DNA of 64,000 nt from an uncultured SAR116 cluster alpha proteobacterium (GTDB taxonomy: Bacteria; Pseudomonadota; Alphaproteobacteria; Puniceispirillales; Puniceispirillaceae): positions 124,001 to 188,000 of the forward strand of contig CABYIQ010000001.1 in the NCBI GenBank assembly GCA_902518965.1, read 5' to 3'. Within the stretch, counting starts at the first letter, position 1; each line of letters begins with the position of its first letter. Of this stretch, positions 10,662 to 21,217 are shown piece after piece. The notes beneath the pieces are model-generated. The model had not been told where the DNA came from. It did not search any database and worked only from the letters and a program-made list of their open reading frames with translations. The translations under genes and the position numbers were made by a program.

Positions 10662-11170
10662 ATATTAAAGTTGCCTGTCCTCATTGTCAGGTCGTTGGTG
10701 TACTTCCTGAGAATTTAAAATATGCCAGTGACTGGCCAGTCGCCTGTCATCACTGCCATCAACATTATTATGTGCCTGTTGTGGCCTCGCCAGCACCCCT
10801 ATCCCGACAAATTGAGCTGCGTTGTTCAGATTGCGGGCGCGAGACTTCATTTGATAAGAACATCCACAAATCAACTGTCGAGGGCAAATTTCCGCTGTTT
10901 TGCCCAGATTGCCACGCCCCACTCCCTCAGCTGCAAAATGAAATTATTGAGCTTGATCAGGTAGAGGCAGGCAATTTTAATGCTAGACAGGCTATTGGGA
11001 TGCGAATGGGTGTCACTTTCGTATTTTTAGGTTTTTTTATCGTCAGTGTGTCGGTCATGGCGGCACATGAGGGCTTGATTAGCCGGGAATGGCTTGATGC
11101 AATTTTTCTGCATATTCCAGACTACGCCATTGTTTCGAGCTATTTAACGTCTATGTTGGCGCCTAGCTGA
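10658..11170 (+). CDS. Uncharacterised zinc-ribbon membrane protein
   Basis: Two zinc-ribbon-like units: CPHC...CHHC and CSDC...CPDC, then one predicted TM helix (MGVTFVFLGFFIVSVSVMAA). Confidence 0.75.
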   Translation: MNIKVACPHCQVVGVLPENLKYASDWPVACHHCHQHYYVPVVASPAPLSRQIELRCSDCGRETSFDKNIHKSTVEGKFPLFCPDCHAPLPQLQNEIIELDQVEAGNFNARQAIGMRMGVTFVFLGFFIVSVSVMAAHEGLISREWLDAIFLHIPDYAIVSSYLTSMLAPS

Positions 11171-12218
11171 GGAAACGGGCAATAGCCTTGCTTGTGTAAT
11201 CCACCATCGGAATGATGCGCGCATAATTCATGTGACGCGGTCCAATGACGCCAACCGCACCAATAATTTTTCTATCGGCGTTCCGGTAAGGCGACAGGAC
11301 AACCGAACAGCCTGTTTCAGAGAATAAATCATGTTCAGAGCCAATAAATATCTGCAGGCCATCTGCCGAAATGACTGACTGCATCAGCTGAGTCGCATGG
11401 CTTCGCATCTCCAACTTATCAAACAACATGCGGACCCGCGCTAAATCTTCTACAACTTTGACATCTTGAAGCAAATTTGCCTGCCCATTCAGGATCAATG
11501 AGGCCTCATCACTTGCGTCTTCGTCAGACCAGCTGGCCAGACCCCGCCCGATTAAATCACTCGTTAAAAGGTCAAGTTCTGCCTTATGTTGCAACCGATC
11601 CTGGTCAGCCAGTTGGACGATTGATGAAAGAGGTTTACCCTTGTAATGGCCATTCATGTAGTTAGACGCTTCAACAAGACAATGAGGAGGAATACCAGCG
11701 GGCATTTCAATCAGCCGGTTTTCAACATGCCCATTCGAAAATATGAGAATCACCAGAATTTTCCTGTCTTGAACAGGCACAAATTCAATATGATTTACAG
11801 ATAAATCGACACTTGGAGCCATCACAAGGGCTGCACATTTGGACAAACCAGACAGAGCAAGGCTTGCTTTATCTAACGCCTGATTCACAGACAGCCCGTC
11901 ACCTACAGCCAACGGTTCATATTTTGCCGCACTGTCTATCGAAAGAGTGTTCCTCAATTCCATCAACCCATCAACAAATAGGCGCAAACCAGCGTGTGTA
12001 GGTAGCCTGCCTGATGATGTATGAGGTGAAAATAACAATCCCGCACCTTCAAGCTCTGCCATAATGGCCCGAACAGACGCCGATGATAACCCAATTTCTG
12101 GGTGAGATGAAATCACACCCGATCCGACAGGCGTTCCTGTCTCAAGGTAGTTATTGACAATGATGTTGAAAATTTCCTGACTTCGCTTGGTTATTTCCAA
12201 AACAGGAAGTGAGGTCAT
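11163..12218 (-). CDS. hrcA: Heat-inducible transcription repressor HrcA
   Basis: RSQEIFNIIVNNYLETGTPVGSGVIS, SSASVRAIMAELEGAGLLFSPHTSSGRLPTHAGLRLFVDGLM. Confidence 0.96.
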   Translation of the reverse strand: MTSLPVLEITKRSQEIFNIIVNNYLETGTPVGSGVISSHPEIGLSSASVRAIMAELEGAGLLFSPHTSSGRLPTHAGLRLFVDGLMELRNTLSIDSAAKYEPLAVGDGLSVNQALDKASLALSGLSKCAALVMAPSVDLSVNHIEFVPVQDRKILVILIFSNGHVENRLIEMPAGIPPHCLVEASNYMNGHYKGKPLSSIVQLADQDRLQHKAELDLLTSDLIGRGLASWSDEDASDEASLILNGQANLLQDVKVVEDLARVRMLFDKLEMRSHATQLMQSVISADGLQIFIGSEHDLFSETGCSVVLSPYRNADRKIIGAVGVIGPRHMNYARIIPMVDYTSKAIARFLS

Positions 12219-12333
12219 GGGGATACCCTATTTTCTGCAGCTATGTTATGACATTTAAAAGTTAACATAACCGTGTTTTGTTCTGCTGCAAAATTTTTCT
12301 GCAGACAGCACGTAGAAAAGGCAGCAGCATAAA

Positions 12334-13071
12334 ATGACTTCTCTCCGTCCTTCGGGCCGTACAGCAGATCAGATGCGGTCAGTAAGTATTGAGCCTCATT
12401 TTTCACCTTATGCGGAAGGATCCTGTCTGATCAGGTTTGGCCAAACACATGTGATTTGCACAGCATCTGTTGACGAACGCGTACCCTCTTTTCTGCGGGG
12501 AACAGGGCAAGGCTGGGTAACAGCTGAATATGGTATGCTTCCACGGGCAACACATTCACGCATGGAACGCGAAGCTGCGAGAGGCAAACAGTCTGGCCGA
12601 ACACAGGAAATTCAGCGTCTGATCGGAAGATCTTTGCGGGCTGTCACAGATCTAGGCGCTCTTGGTGAACGCCAGATTAAAATTGACTGTGATGTTATTC
12701 AGGCTGATGGCGGAACCCGAACGGCTTCGATCACAGGTGCTTGGATAGCGTTGTCACTTGCCTGTGAGCTGCTGCTCCAAAAAGGGGCGGCTTCCAGCTT
12801 TCTGCTGCGCGATCAAGTTGCCGCCGTGTCCTGCGGGATAACAGAAGCAGGACCTGTTCTGGATTTGGATTATGATGAAGACAGCAGTGCCCATACAGAT
12901 GCGAATTTCGTTTTGACAGCAACCGGTGGAATTGTTGAAATTCAAGGCACAGCTGAACATACACCTTTCACACCAGAACAGTTCAGCCAGATGCTCCGTC
13001 TTGCCCAAAACGGCTGCGCTGCGTTATTTTCGCTGCAGCTGAACACATCGCGCCAACTGCGACCAGCCTGA
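12334..13071 (+). CDS. rph: Ribonuclease PH
   Basis: [81 protein letters not shown]. Confidence 0.97.
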   Translation: MTSLRPSGRTADQMRSVSIEPHFSPYAEGSCLIRFGQTHVICTASVDERVPSFLRGTGQGWVTAEYGMLPRATHSRMEREAARGKQSGRTQEIQRLIGRSLRAVTDLGALGERQIKIDCDVIQADGGTRTASITGAWIALSLACELLLQKGAASSFLLRDQVAAVSCGITEAGPVLDLDYDEDSSAHTDANFVLTATGGIVEIQGTAEHTPFTPEQFSQMLRLAQNGCAALFSLQLNTSRQLRPA

Positions 13072-13113
13072 GCAGCTAAACTGAATTTTTTTACAGCAGG
13101 ACTGGATTGAAAG

Positions 13114-13722
13114 ATGAGCCGAGTTTTGAATCATAAGGATAGACTAGTGATTGCCAGTCACAATCAGGGCAAAGTTGTTGAAATTGCTGATTTGCTGCGC
13201 CCGCTGGAGATTGATATTGTTGGAGCGCGCGAGCTGGGACTAGATGAGCCAGAGGAAACTGGCCAAACTTTTATCGAAAATGCTGTCTTAAAAGCAGAGC
13301 TTGCTGCGAAAGCAGCACAATTGCCTGCATTAGCAGATGATTCAGGTCTTGTCGTAAATGCTCTTGGCGGTGCCCCGGGCATCTATTCCGCTCGCTGGGC
13401 AGGTCCTGAAAAGGATTTTGACCATGCTATGCGCCGTGTGAGTGAAGCCCTACTTCTTGGGAGCAATCCAGATAGAAGCTGTTCATTTGTTTGCGCATTG
13501 GCGCTGGCCTGGCCTGATGGTCATACAGAAAGTTTTGAAGGAAGGGTCAATGGCAGTGTCACCTGGCCCGCAAGAGGTCAAAATGGCTTTGGATATGATG
13601 CAATTTTTACGCCACTTGGCCGCCTGCAGACATTTGGCGAAATGGACCCATCGGATAAACATGCGATGAGCCATCGTGCGAACGCCTTTGCCCAACTCCT
13701 CAGCGCATGCCTGCAAAACTGA
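13114..13722 (+). CDS. rdgB: XTP/dITP diphosphatase (Ham1/RdgB family)
   Basis: [57 protein letters not shown]. Confidence 0.96.
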   Translation: MSRVLNHKDRLVIASHNQGKVVEIADLLRPLEIDIVGARELGLDEPEETGQTFIENAVLKAELAAKAAQLPALADDSGLVVNALGGAPGIYSARWAGPEKDFDHAMRRVSEALLLGSNPDRSCSFVCALALAWPDGHTESFEGRVNGSVTWPARGQNGFGYDAIFTPLGRLQTFGEMDPSDKHAMSHRANAFAQLLSACLQN

Positions 13723-14930
13723 ACTTGAAAAATTATCCACTCAGTCTCTATGTGCATTGGCCATTTTGTCTGGCAAAATGCCCTTATTGTGACTTCAATT
13801 CTCATGTGGCAGAGACAATTGACACCGCCGCTTGGAAATGGGCGCTCCTAACAGAACTAGACTTTAGAGCAAGACAAGTTGCTGAGGTGTTTTCAGTCGA
13901 TCACAGAAATATCGAATTGAAAAGTCTTTTTTTTGGGGGCGGGACACCCTCATTAATGCCTCCCCAGATTACAGCTGACATCATAGATTGTGCAGCAGGG
14001 CTATTCAAAATAGCAGATAATATCGAAATTACGGCAGAAATGAATCCAACTTCTGTTGAGACAGAAAAATTAAGCGCCTTTGCGCATGCCGGCATAAACC
14101 GTGTGTCTGTTGGGATACAGTCACTTGATGAAACTGGGCTAAAATTTCTGGGTAGAGAACATGATACAAAAGAGGCCCTGTCTGCTATTGCTGCTGCCAA
14201 AAAACATTTCCCTTCTGTATCCGCTGATCTGATTTATGGCTTACCAGAACAGACAACTGCAAATTGGACAGAACAGCTTAACAGTCTTCTAAGCTTTGAG
14301 CTGGGGCACATATCCTGCTATCAACTAACTATTGAAACAGGGACCATATTTCATACCCGAGCCAGGCAAGGCCATGTTTTGACCGCAGATAATGATGCCA
14401 TTGCCCATTTGTATGTGGTGACAGAAGAAGTGTTGGGCAAAGCTGGCCTTCATGCTTATGAGGTCTCAAATTATGCTAAACTTGGGCAAGCTTCTGCGCA
14501 TAATGTGAATTATTGGAAAGCGGGTGACTGGCTGGCAATCGGACCAGGCGCGCATGGACGAATAACAACAGCTAACGGACGCTTCCATATGGCAAATAGA
14601 AAAAGCCCTGATGGCTGGCTTTCAAATGTTACGAAAAAGGGTCATGGCTGTGAGACACAAGTTATAGAGACCATGTATCAGAGCTTTGACGAATATTGGA
14701 TGATGGGCCTGCGCTTATGTGAAGGCAGGCCTATGACCCCACCACCAGCATTTGGCGGTTCAGATTTTGTCCTTCATCAGGACTGGCTGAATATTTTTAT
14801 CCAAGAAGGGTGGCTGGAAATAAATAACGGCACTGTGCGAACGACTCTGCAGGGGCGGTTGCGGCTAAACACTATCCTGTCCCGGCTGTTGGATGTGCCA
14901 GAAAATGAGCTCAGGGCTGAAATGAGTTGA
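13707..14930 (+). CDS. hemW: Radical SAM HemW (coproporphyrinogen III oxidase-like)
   Basis: [20 protein letters not shown] radical SAM CxxxCxx[11 protein letters not shown]; overlaps rdgB by 16 bp. Confidence 0.94.
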   Translation: MPAKLNLKNYPLSLYVHWPFCLAKCPYCDFNSHVAETIDTAAWKWALLTELDFRARQVAEVFSVDHRNIELKSLFFGGGTPSLMPPQITADIIDCAAGLFKIADNIEITAEMNPTSVETEKLSAFAHAGINRVSVGIQSLDETGLKFLGREHDTKEALSAIAAAKKHFPSVSADLIYGLPEQTTANWTEQLNSLLSFELGHISCYQLTIETGTIFHTRARQGHVLTADNDAIAHLYVVTEEVLGKAGLHAYEVSNYAKLGQASAHNVNYWKAGDWLAIGPGAHGRITTANGRFHMANRKSPDGWLSNVTKKGHGCETQVIETMYQSFDEYWMMGLRLCEGRPMTPPPAFGGSDFVLHQDWLNIFIQEGWLEINNGTVRTTLQGRLRLNTILSRLLDVPENELRAEMS

Positions 14931-16371
14931 TTTTATTATTGCTGATCTGAAACAGTTTATATTCACGTTGGTTACGTCCATCAGGCAATAAATTGAACTG
15001 ACCACTAAATCCTTGAAAGCCTTGCCTGCGAATCAAGCTAGCACGCCAATCTATATCTTCAGGCCGTATTTCTGTTGAGGTTGCTTTTTGAGTCATCTCT
15101 TGTTTGGTCAAAGCAATTAACGCAAAGGCGTCAAAACCAAGGCGCACGAGAGTATTCGAGGGCTTATTGAACACAGACTGCCAATGCTTTTCAAACCCAC
15201 CTGACGGCGGCAGACTTGCTTGGGTGATGATGCTGCCTTGCAATGACGGTTCACTGACAAGATCCGTCCTCGTCCATAAATCCGTTCCTAGATAAGTCAC
15301 TCTTTCAGGGTCAAGATCATAAAAAGCTAATACAGGAGCTGTGCGTAATATAAAATCAGGCTGCCCCGCTAAAATCAGCACATCATATGCTGGTTCAGGC
15401 AAAGGGTCCCCGTCTGTTTCTGGCTTTCTGTAACGGCTAAAGATTTTTATAGCTTCTTTTAAACTGTCATCATCAGCCAGAACGGCTGGAGTGAGCACCG
15501 TGGTCTGCACAGGCCGCAAACCAAAATGGGAAAGTCGTTTAACAGCATGCCCAAGAATTTGTCTCCCAAAGGGATCTTCTGATGCCAATATAGCAATTCT
15601 TGTCTTGTTCTCACCAACAGCAAAACCCAATAAATGGTCAATCTGTTGTTCAGGCAGATAGCCTAACACCCAGTTCCCTGGCGAGGCTGACTTGACATTA
15701 TTTGAGAGTGCAAGAACCGGAATAGATGAAGCAGCCAATATTGGACGTGCTTTTTGAACAGCTGATGTGAACAAGGGACCAACAACAATATCCACATCTG
15801 AGGCAACAGCCTGACGCGCAGACTGTTCTGCCCGTGGGCCACCTTTTGTATCAAAAAAAACAATGTCAATTTCAGGATCCTGTATCTGAAATAACGCCAT
15901 TTCAGCACCACCGGCTATATCTCTGCCCAGGGCTTCGAAATTACCTGAGAAGGGCAGTAAAAACCCTATTCGCAACTTAGTAACAGTTTTTTGAGGCAAA
16001 CTAAAAGGTTGAGCTGGCAACAAATCTCTTGGCTGTTTCGTCTTTAACAGGCCAAGTGCCGCATCCAATGCCTCTTCAGCAAGGCGGCTGCGTACATTGT
16101 CAACAGGCAAAGAGGCGGCAGGCCTGTTTGCAACCAAAGCAACTTCCTCAATTTGAGTGATTTGCTCTTCTTCAACTTGATCAATAAGGTCCCCAACAAT
16201 ATCAGGCACATCTGCCTGCCTGAGTTGGGGGATGGACCTATCCTGCAAAGGTGCTCTATTAGCTGTCGTCTGAACGGAAGTCGTGGATGGCTGACAGGAA
16301 GCCAATAATATTAAGAAAACCACACCCACTACGAAATCGAAGATTTTCGTTTTTCTATTGCTTTTAAACAT
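14911..16371 (-). CDS. Penicillin-binding protein activator / LpoA-like periplasmic-binding lipoprotein
   Basis: Lipobox LLASC; LRIGFLLPFSGNFEALGRDIAGGAEMALFQ; adjacent and divergent to rsmI. Confidence 0.85.
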   Translation of the reverse strand: MFKSNRKTKIFDFVVGVVFLILLASCQPSTTSVQTTANRAPLQDRSIPQLRQADVPDIVGDLIDQVEEEQITQIEEVALVANRPAASLPVDNVRSRLAEEALDAALGLLKTKQPRDLLPAQPFSLPQKTVTKLRIGFLLPFSGNFEALGRDIAGGAEMALFQIQDPEIDIVFFDTKGGPRAEQSARQAVASDVDIVVGPLFTSAVQKARPILAASSIPVLALSNNVKSASPGNWVLGYLPEQQIDHLLGFAVGENKTRIAILASEDPFGRQILGHAVKRLSHFGLRPVQTTVLTPAVLADDDSLKEAIKIFSRYRKPETDGDPLPEPAYDVLILAGQPDFILRTAPVLAFYDLDPERVTYLGTDLWTRTDLVSEPSLQGSIITQASLPPSGGFEKHWQSVFNKPSNTLVRLGFDAFALIALTKQEMTQKATSTEIRPEDIDWRASLIRRQGFQGFSGQFNLLPDGRNQREYKLFQISNNKINSFQP

Positions 16372-16505
16372 AAACGAAAAATATCCTGTTGACAGCCTAA
16401 CTTTCGTGTTTGTCTATACTGCCGCTATGTCACAATTGTGGCAAAGAGAAAATAAAAACAGTTAATGAAGGATTTAGACAGGGCTCTAAGACAAAGTGGA
16501 AACCA

Positions 16506-17342
16506 ATGCTGATAATTATATCAACACCAATAGGTAATTTAGGAGATATCACACAGCGCGCAGCACACTTGCTGGCGCAGGCAGATATTATCGCTTGTGA
16601 GGATACGCGCCAAACGCGCAAGCTGCTCAGTCTACTGAGCATTTCGTCTTCAGCAGAATTATGGGCCTATCATGATCACAATGGGGCCAAGGTGCGACCG
16701 AAGCTGATTAATGTCATGAAAGCAGGCCAACAAGTTGCCTTAGCCAGCGATGCAGGAACTCCGTTGATTTCAGACCCAGGATACAAGCTAGTCACAGCAT
16801 GCCTAGAAAATGATATCCCTGTAACAGCTGCGCCAGGTCCGACAGCCGCTATTGTAGCCCTTACCCTTTCTGGGCTGCCTAGCGATAGATTTTTATTCCA
16901 GGGTTTTGTTCCTCAAAAGAAAAAAGCAGTCAGAGATGCACTGGAGGAAAGTCGCCTTTTAACAATGACGCAGATTTGGTTCGAAACCCCAAAAAGGCTT
17001 GCCACAACACTCGCAATGATGGCTGGAATCTATGGCAGCAGATATTGTGTTATCGCGCGTGAGCTTACGAAGCTGCACGAAACACTTTATCGGGGCATGC
17101 TAGCCGATCTAGCTAAACAGTTTGAGAGTGGCCCTATTTTAAAGGGTGAGTTGGTTTTAGTGGTGGAAGGTGCAGATAAAAGCGCCACTCGGATAAGTAT
17201 TGAAAAAATAAGCGAACTGCTTCGCGCACGCATGCACACGATGAGCTTGCGCGATGCAGTAAAGGAAGTAGAAGATTTGTCCGGGCTGCCACGCAAGAAG
17301 ATATATCAGCTCGCTTTGTCAGTAAGTCAAAACGAAAGATAA
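16506..17342 (+). CDS. rsmI: 16S rRNA (cytidine1402-2'-O)-methyltransferase
   Basis: LIIISTPIGNLGDITQRAAHLLAQADIIACEDTRQTRKLL; ASDAGTPLISDPGYKLV; ATG at 16506 preferred over the track start at 16410. Confidence 0.95.
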   Translation: MLIIISTPIGNLGDITQRAAHLLAQADIIACEDTRQTRKLLSLLSISSSAELWAYHDHNGAKVRPKLINVMKAGQQVALASDAGTPLISDPGYKLVTACLENDIPVTAAPGPTAAIVALTLSGLPSDRFLFQGFVPQKKKAVRDALEESRLLTMTQIWFETPKRLATTLAMMAGIYGSRYCVIARELTKLHETLYRGMLADLAKQFESGPILKGELVLVVEGADKSATRISIEKISELLRARMHTMSLRDAVKEVEDLSGLPRKKIYQLALSVSQNER

Positions 17343-17479
17343 AGGCTGTGTATATCCAAAATGTAAAATGAACAGTAAAGTATGAATTGCACTATGACAT
17401 AGATTGTAATGACCACATAAGCCCAATAAATACAGACGCTGCATAAATAGAGATTGGACAGAGTTTGAGTGCCCCATCT

Positions 17480-17586
17480 CTCGGAGCCCTGTTCTAAAAG
17501 ACTATGGCTAAATGCGCTGGCGTAATAAAATACCTTTGGGTGAAATTGAACTCTTAATGAAGAAACACAGGATTCTGATTTCATAG
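17480..17586 (+). pseudogene. Probable decayed remnant of yraN (UPF0102 endonuclease-like)
   Basis: Frame of 17512 reads ...VLKDYG*MRWRNKIPLGEIELLMKKHRILIS*, resembling the YraN core (G-Y-x-I-L..R-x-R-x-P-x-GEIDLI...LVFV); lies where yraN is expected after rsmI; stops and frame breaks on both sides. Confidence 0.55.
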
Positions 17587-17929
17587 ATTAATTTTTTCTA
17601 CATAAAGAGCACTCAACACAATGGCCCCAGCTTGAGAACTCCATTTTCAGCCCATACAGGAGACCAAAAAATAACTCATACCCCGGTTTTGCCATAAAGC
17701 ACTACACAAATGAAATCAGCAAGCAGTATTTGGAGAAGGTGGTTTATATTTCACCAAATATGAGATCTAACAAAAAATTCATATCCAAGATATAGTTTCG
17801 AGACCGCTTGGAGCTTGGCAACGCCACAGAGTTGCTGTAAATAATTAGGAATTATATTCTGCAACGCAAACCGGGTGAGCATGGCCAGATAACTAAGGCT
17901 AACGCTATCCTCAGAAAGACTTAACACCT

Positions 17930-18523
17930 ATGTTTCGACAGTTTTTGATCCCCAGCTTCATGCTACTTTTGTCATCATTTGCCCTGACAAGCTGTATTGA
18001 GACTGCGGTCGGTCTCGGCACCGCCGCCGTGGCTGCTTCTACTACAGAAAAAGGATTTTCAACGTCTGTTTCAGATACGGTGATTGAAGCCAAACTGACA
18101 GATAAATTCATTAAGAACGATGCGTCTCTTTTTACAAGAGTTGAGAGCTCTGTGAGCAATGGTGCTGTTTTAATAACAGGCAAGCTAGACACCCAAGATC
18201 AAAAGATTTTGGCAACGCGTCTAGCTTGGGAAATCAAGGGCGTAAAAGAAGTGATAAATGAGATCCAGGTTGTTAGCGAGAAATCTATAAAAACCACAGC
18301 AAAAGATTTGGCGGCCAGCGCGCAATTACGTGCTGCTCTCATTGGTGATCAAGAAGTTTCTTCATTGAATTATTCAATTGATGTTGTAAACGGCATTGTC
18401 TATCTGTCTGGTGTTGCGGAAAATGAAAAAGAGCGTGAGCGTGTGATAACCCATGCTCAAACACTCCGTTTTGCTAAAAAGGTGGTCAACTACATTATTT
18501 TGTCAACTGACAAACGAGACTGA
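17930..18523 (+). CDS. BON-domain lipoprotein
   Basis: Lipobox LTSC; two BON-like repeats (DTVIEAKLTDKFIKNDASLFTRVESSVSNGAVLITGKLD...; AQLRAALIGDQEVSSLNYSIDVVNGIVYLSGVAENEKER). Confidence 0.88.
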   Translation: MFRQFLIPSFMLLLSSFALTSCIETAVGLGTAAVAASTTEKGFSTSVSDTVIEAKLTDKFIKNDASLFTRVESSVSNGAVLITGKLDTQDQKILATRLAWEIKGVKEVINEIQVVSEKSIKTTAKDLAASAQLRAALIGDQEVSSLNYSIDVVNGIVYLSGVAENEKERERVITHAQTLRFAKKVVNYIILSTDKRD

Positions 18524-18529
18524 AATCAA

Positions 18530-19474
18530 ATGCCTTTACATGTGGCCATTCAGATGGATCCGATCGAAAAACTGGATATCATAGGTGATACAAGTTTTGC
18601 GCTCGGGCTGGAGGCCCAGGCAAGAGGTCATCATTTATGGTATTATACTCCTGACCAGCTGAGCTATGAGGAGGGGAAAATATCTGCCTGCGGGCGAGCC
18701 CTGACATTATTTGATAATTCTGATACGTTCTTTCAGACAGGGGCGCTGGAAAAACGGCAACTACTTGACATGGATGTAGTCTTGATGCGTCAAGATCCAC
18801 CCTTTGATATGGCGTATATCACCGCAACACATCTATTGGAAATGTTGCCCGAAAAAACCTTAGTGGTAAATAAACCATCCGAGGTGAGAAATGCACCAGA
18901 GAAACTTCTCGTAACCCGATTTGCCGACCTGATGCCACCCACTGTGATCAGCCGTGATTTGAATGTAATTCGCGCATTCAGAATAAAATACAAGGACATA
19001 ATTATAAAGCCTCTTTATGGAAATGGTGGTGCGGGAGTTTTCCGACTTCAGCCTAATGATCAAAATTTAAATTCCTTGCTTGAAATGTTTTTCTCACAAA
19101 ACCGCGAACCCATAATGGCTCAGGCTTTTCTTCCAGAAGTCAGAGAGGGAGATAAGAGAATAATTTTGGTAGATGGCCAGCCAGTGGGCGCTATCAACCG
19201 TATCCCACAAGATGGTGAAGCACGATCAAACCTGCATGTTGGGGGTACTGCGTGTCATGTTGAACTTTCTGAACGCGATTACCACATCTGCGATCGAATT
19301 GGTCCTGAATTGAGACAGAGGGGATTACTTTTTGTGGGGATCGATGTTATCGGCGATTATTTGACAGAAATAAATGTCACATCACCAACAGGCATACGTG
19401 AAATACATCGTTTCACGGGCATAAATTGTGCGACTCAACTTTGGGAAGTTGTTGAAAAAAATCTAACCAAATAA
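18530..19474 (+). CDS. gshB: Glutathione synthetase
   Basis: VAIQMDPIEKLDIIGDTSFALGLEAQARGH; RQDPPFDMAYITATHLLE; KPLYGNGGAGVFRL; EINVTSPTGIREI. Confidence 0.96.
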   Translation: MPLHVAIQMDPIEKLDIIGDTSFALGLEAQARGHHLWYYTPDQLSYEEGKISACGRALTLFDNSDTFFQTGALEKRQLLDMDVVLMRQDPPFDMAYITATHLLEMLPEKTLVVNKPSEVRNAPEKLLVTRFADLMPPTVISRDLNVIRAFRIKYKDIIIKPLYGNGGAGVFRLQPNDQNLNSLLEMFFSQNREPIMAQAFLPEVREGDKRIILVDGQPVGAINRIPQDGEARSNLHVGGTACHVELSERDYHICDRIGPELRQRGLLFVGIDVIGDYLTEINVTSPTGIREIHRFTGINCATQLWEVVEKNLTK

Positions 19475-19672
19475 TTATGCAGATGGCTCAGTGAAACCAG
19501 ACACCAAGCATAATTACTGACCAAACATCACTAAATCATCTTAAATTATATTGAACCACAGGTGAGTGAGTTGTAATTGTCAATCGCCAGAAAAAGCCTG
19601 CCGTTCCACCTCTAAAGCAATGTCTTTCTTAGTTTCAGGTCAATTAATTTAATATGGGATTGTGTTGCAGAA

Positions 19673-20047
19673 TCAGCTAGGGCGTGGGCACATCGGTCCA
19701 AGGGGCTCACCGCCAAGAATATGCATGTGCAGATGAGGGACCTCCTGATGACCGTTCTGTCCTGTATTGGCAATCAGCCGAAATCCTGATTCTGCAACGC
19801 CTACCTGGTGGGCCACGCGACCCAGCGCCGCTACAAATGCAGCCTGTTCCTCTGCTGGAGCGTGTGCTGCAAAATCAGCCATGTCTACATAGGAACCTTT
19901 TGGTATTACCAGAATATGAACAGAGGCTTGTGGTTGAATATCTGAAAAACTAAGTGTGTGTGGGCATTCATCGACCTTATTGCAGGGGATTTCACCGCGC
20001 AGAATGCGAGCAAATATATTTTGATCATCATAGGCAGGTCGGCTCAT
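19673..20047 (-). CDS. HIT-family protein (Hint-like)
   Basis: DDQNIFARILRGEIPCNKVDE; EVPHLHMHILGGEPLGPM; start placed at MSRPAYDD. Confidence 0.93.
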   Translation of the reverse strand: MSRPAYDDQNIFARILRGEIPCNKVDECPHTLSFSDIQPQASVHILVIPKGSYVDMADFAAHAPAEEQAAFVAALGRVAHQVGVAESGFRLIANTGQNGHQEVPHLHMHILGGEPLGPMCPRPS

Positions 20048-20081
20048 ATTTGTCTCCTTAAGACTGGAAATTTTTTGTTTA

Positions 20082-20438
20082 TTAAAGCTTACGGCTTTGT
20101 TTTTCAACAAGGCCAGAGGTACCCTGTCTACGATCAAGCTCCTGCCAAACATCCTGTGGATCAATATCAGCTGCCGCCCATACCACTAGGAGATGATATA
20201 ACAAATCAGCTGATTCAGCGGTTAATTTGACCTTGTTATGATTCAATGCTTCAATTAGGATTTCTGTAGCTTCTTCACATAATTTACGAGCTGGATTTTC
20301 AGGTGCATTTACAAACAGCTGGGCCGTATAACTATCTTCAGGTGACTCATCTTTGCGACTTACAATAACGTCATAAAGCCTGTCAAGGCTATGTCTGAGA
20401 TCAACTTTGTTACTCTGAAATGCCATCTGTCTTTTCAC
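20082..20438 (-). CDS. hisE: Phosphoribosyl-ATP diphosphatase
   Basis: [53 protein letters not shown]. Confidence 0.94.
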   Translation of the reverse strand: MKRQMAFQSNKVDLRHSLDRLYDVIVSRKDESPEDSYTAQLFVNAPENPARKLCEEATEILIEALNHNKVKLTAESADLLYHLLVVWAAADIDPQDVWQELDRRQGTSGLVEKQSRKL

Positions 20439-21217
20439 CTCTCAGCCTCATCAGAAATCAAGCGGCGCACAGGTACGCCAGCTTCCTGCATTGCTGATTT
20501 TGCCTCATCAATTGTAAATTGTCCAAAATGGAACACAGATGCAGCCAAAACAGCACTGGCATGTCCTTCCAGCACAGCTTGTGCGAAGTGCTTGGGCTGG
20601 CCAGCTCCACCTGATGCGATTACAGGTATATTAATTGCATCACTGACCGCTCGTGTGAGTGGCAGATCAAAACCTTCCTGAGTGCCATCACCGCGCATTG
20701 AAGTCAGCAAAATTTCACCAGCACCCAAGTTGGCGGCTTGCTCAGCCCAAATAACCGCGTCAATGCCGGTAGGCTGCCGCCCGCCATGTGTAGTAACTTC
20801 AAACATACCAGCCTCATTTAACCGCGCATCAATTGCTAGAACAACGCACTGACTACCAAATTTGTCTGCAGCACGCGCAATCAGGCCGGGGTCTTTAACA
20901 GCCGCAGAATTGATAGAGACTTTATCAGCACCACATAGAAGCAATTTGCGAAAATCACTGACCTTACGTACACCTCCGCCAACGGTAAGTGGCATGAAAC
21001 ATTGATCCGCTGTCCGTGAAATCACCTCATAAATTGTCTCACGACCCTCATGGGTTGCTGTGATATCCAAAAAGCATAACTCGTCGGCACCAGAGGCATC
21101 ATAAATACGTGCCTGTTCAACGGGATCACCTGCATCAACTAAATTAACAAAATTCACGCCTTTAACTACACGACCTTCATGCACATCAAGACAAGGTATA
21201 ACACGCGCGCTTAACAT
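20435..21217 (-). CDS. hisF: Imidazole glycerol phosphate synthase, cyclase subunit
   Basis: [54 protein letters not shown]. Confidence 0.98.
   Translation of the reverse strand: MLSARVIPCLDVHEGRVVKGVNFVNLVDAGDPVEQARIYDASGADELCFLDITATHEGRETIYEVISRTADQCFMPLTVGGGVRKVSDFRKLLLCGADKVSINSAAVKDPGLIARAADKFGSQCVVLAIDARLNEAGMFEVTTHGGRQPTGIDAVIWAEQAANLGAGEILLTSMRGDGTQEGFDLPLTRAVSDAINIPVIASGGAGQPKHFAQAVLEGHASAVLAASVFHFGQFTIDEAKSAMQEAGVPVRRLISDEAER

Noticed and set aside
12219-12333. CIRCE operator for HrcA in the hrcA-rph intergenic region
   Set aside because: I looked for TTAGCACTC-N9-GAGTGCTAA and did not find it in this gap.
17327-17584. 85 aa minus-strand ORF downstream of rsmI
   Set aside because: No recognisable motif, overlaps the rsmI end, and its antisense contains the yraN-like GEIELL segment, which is the more likely explanation.
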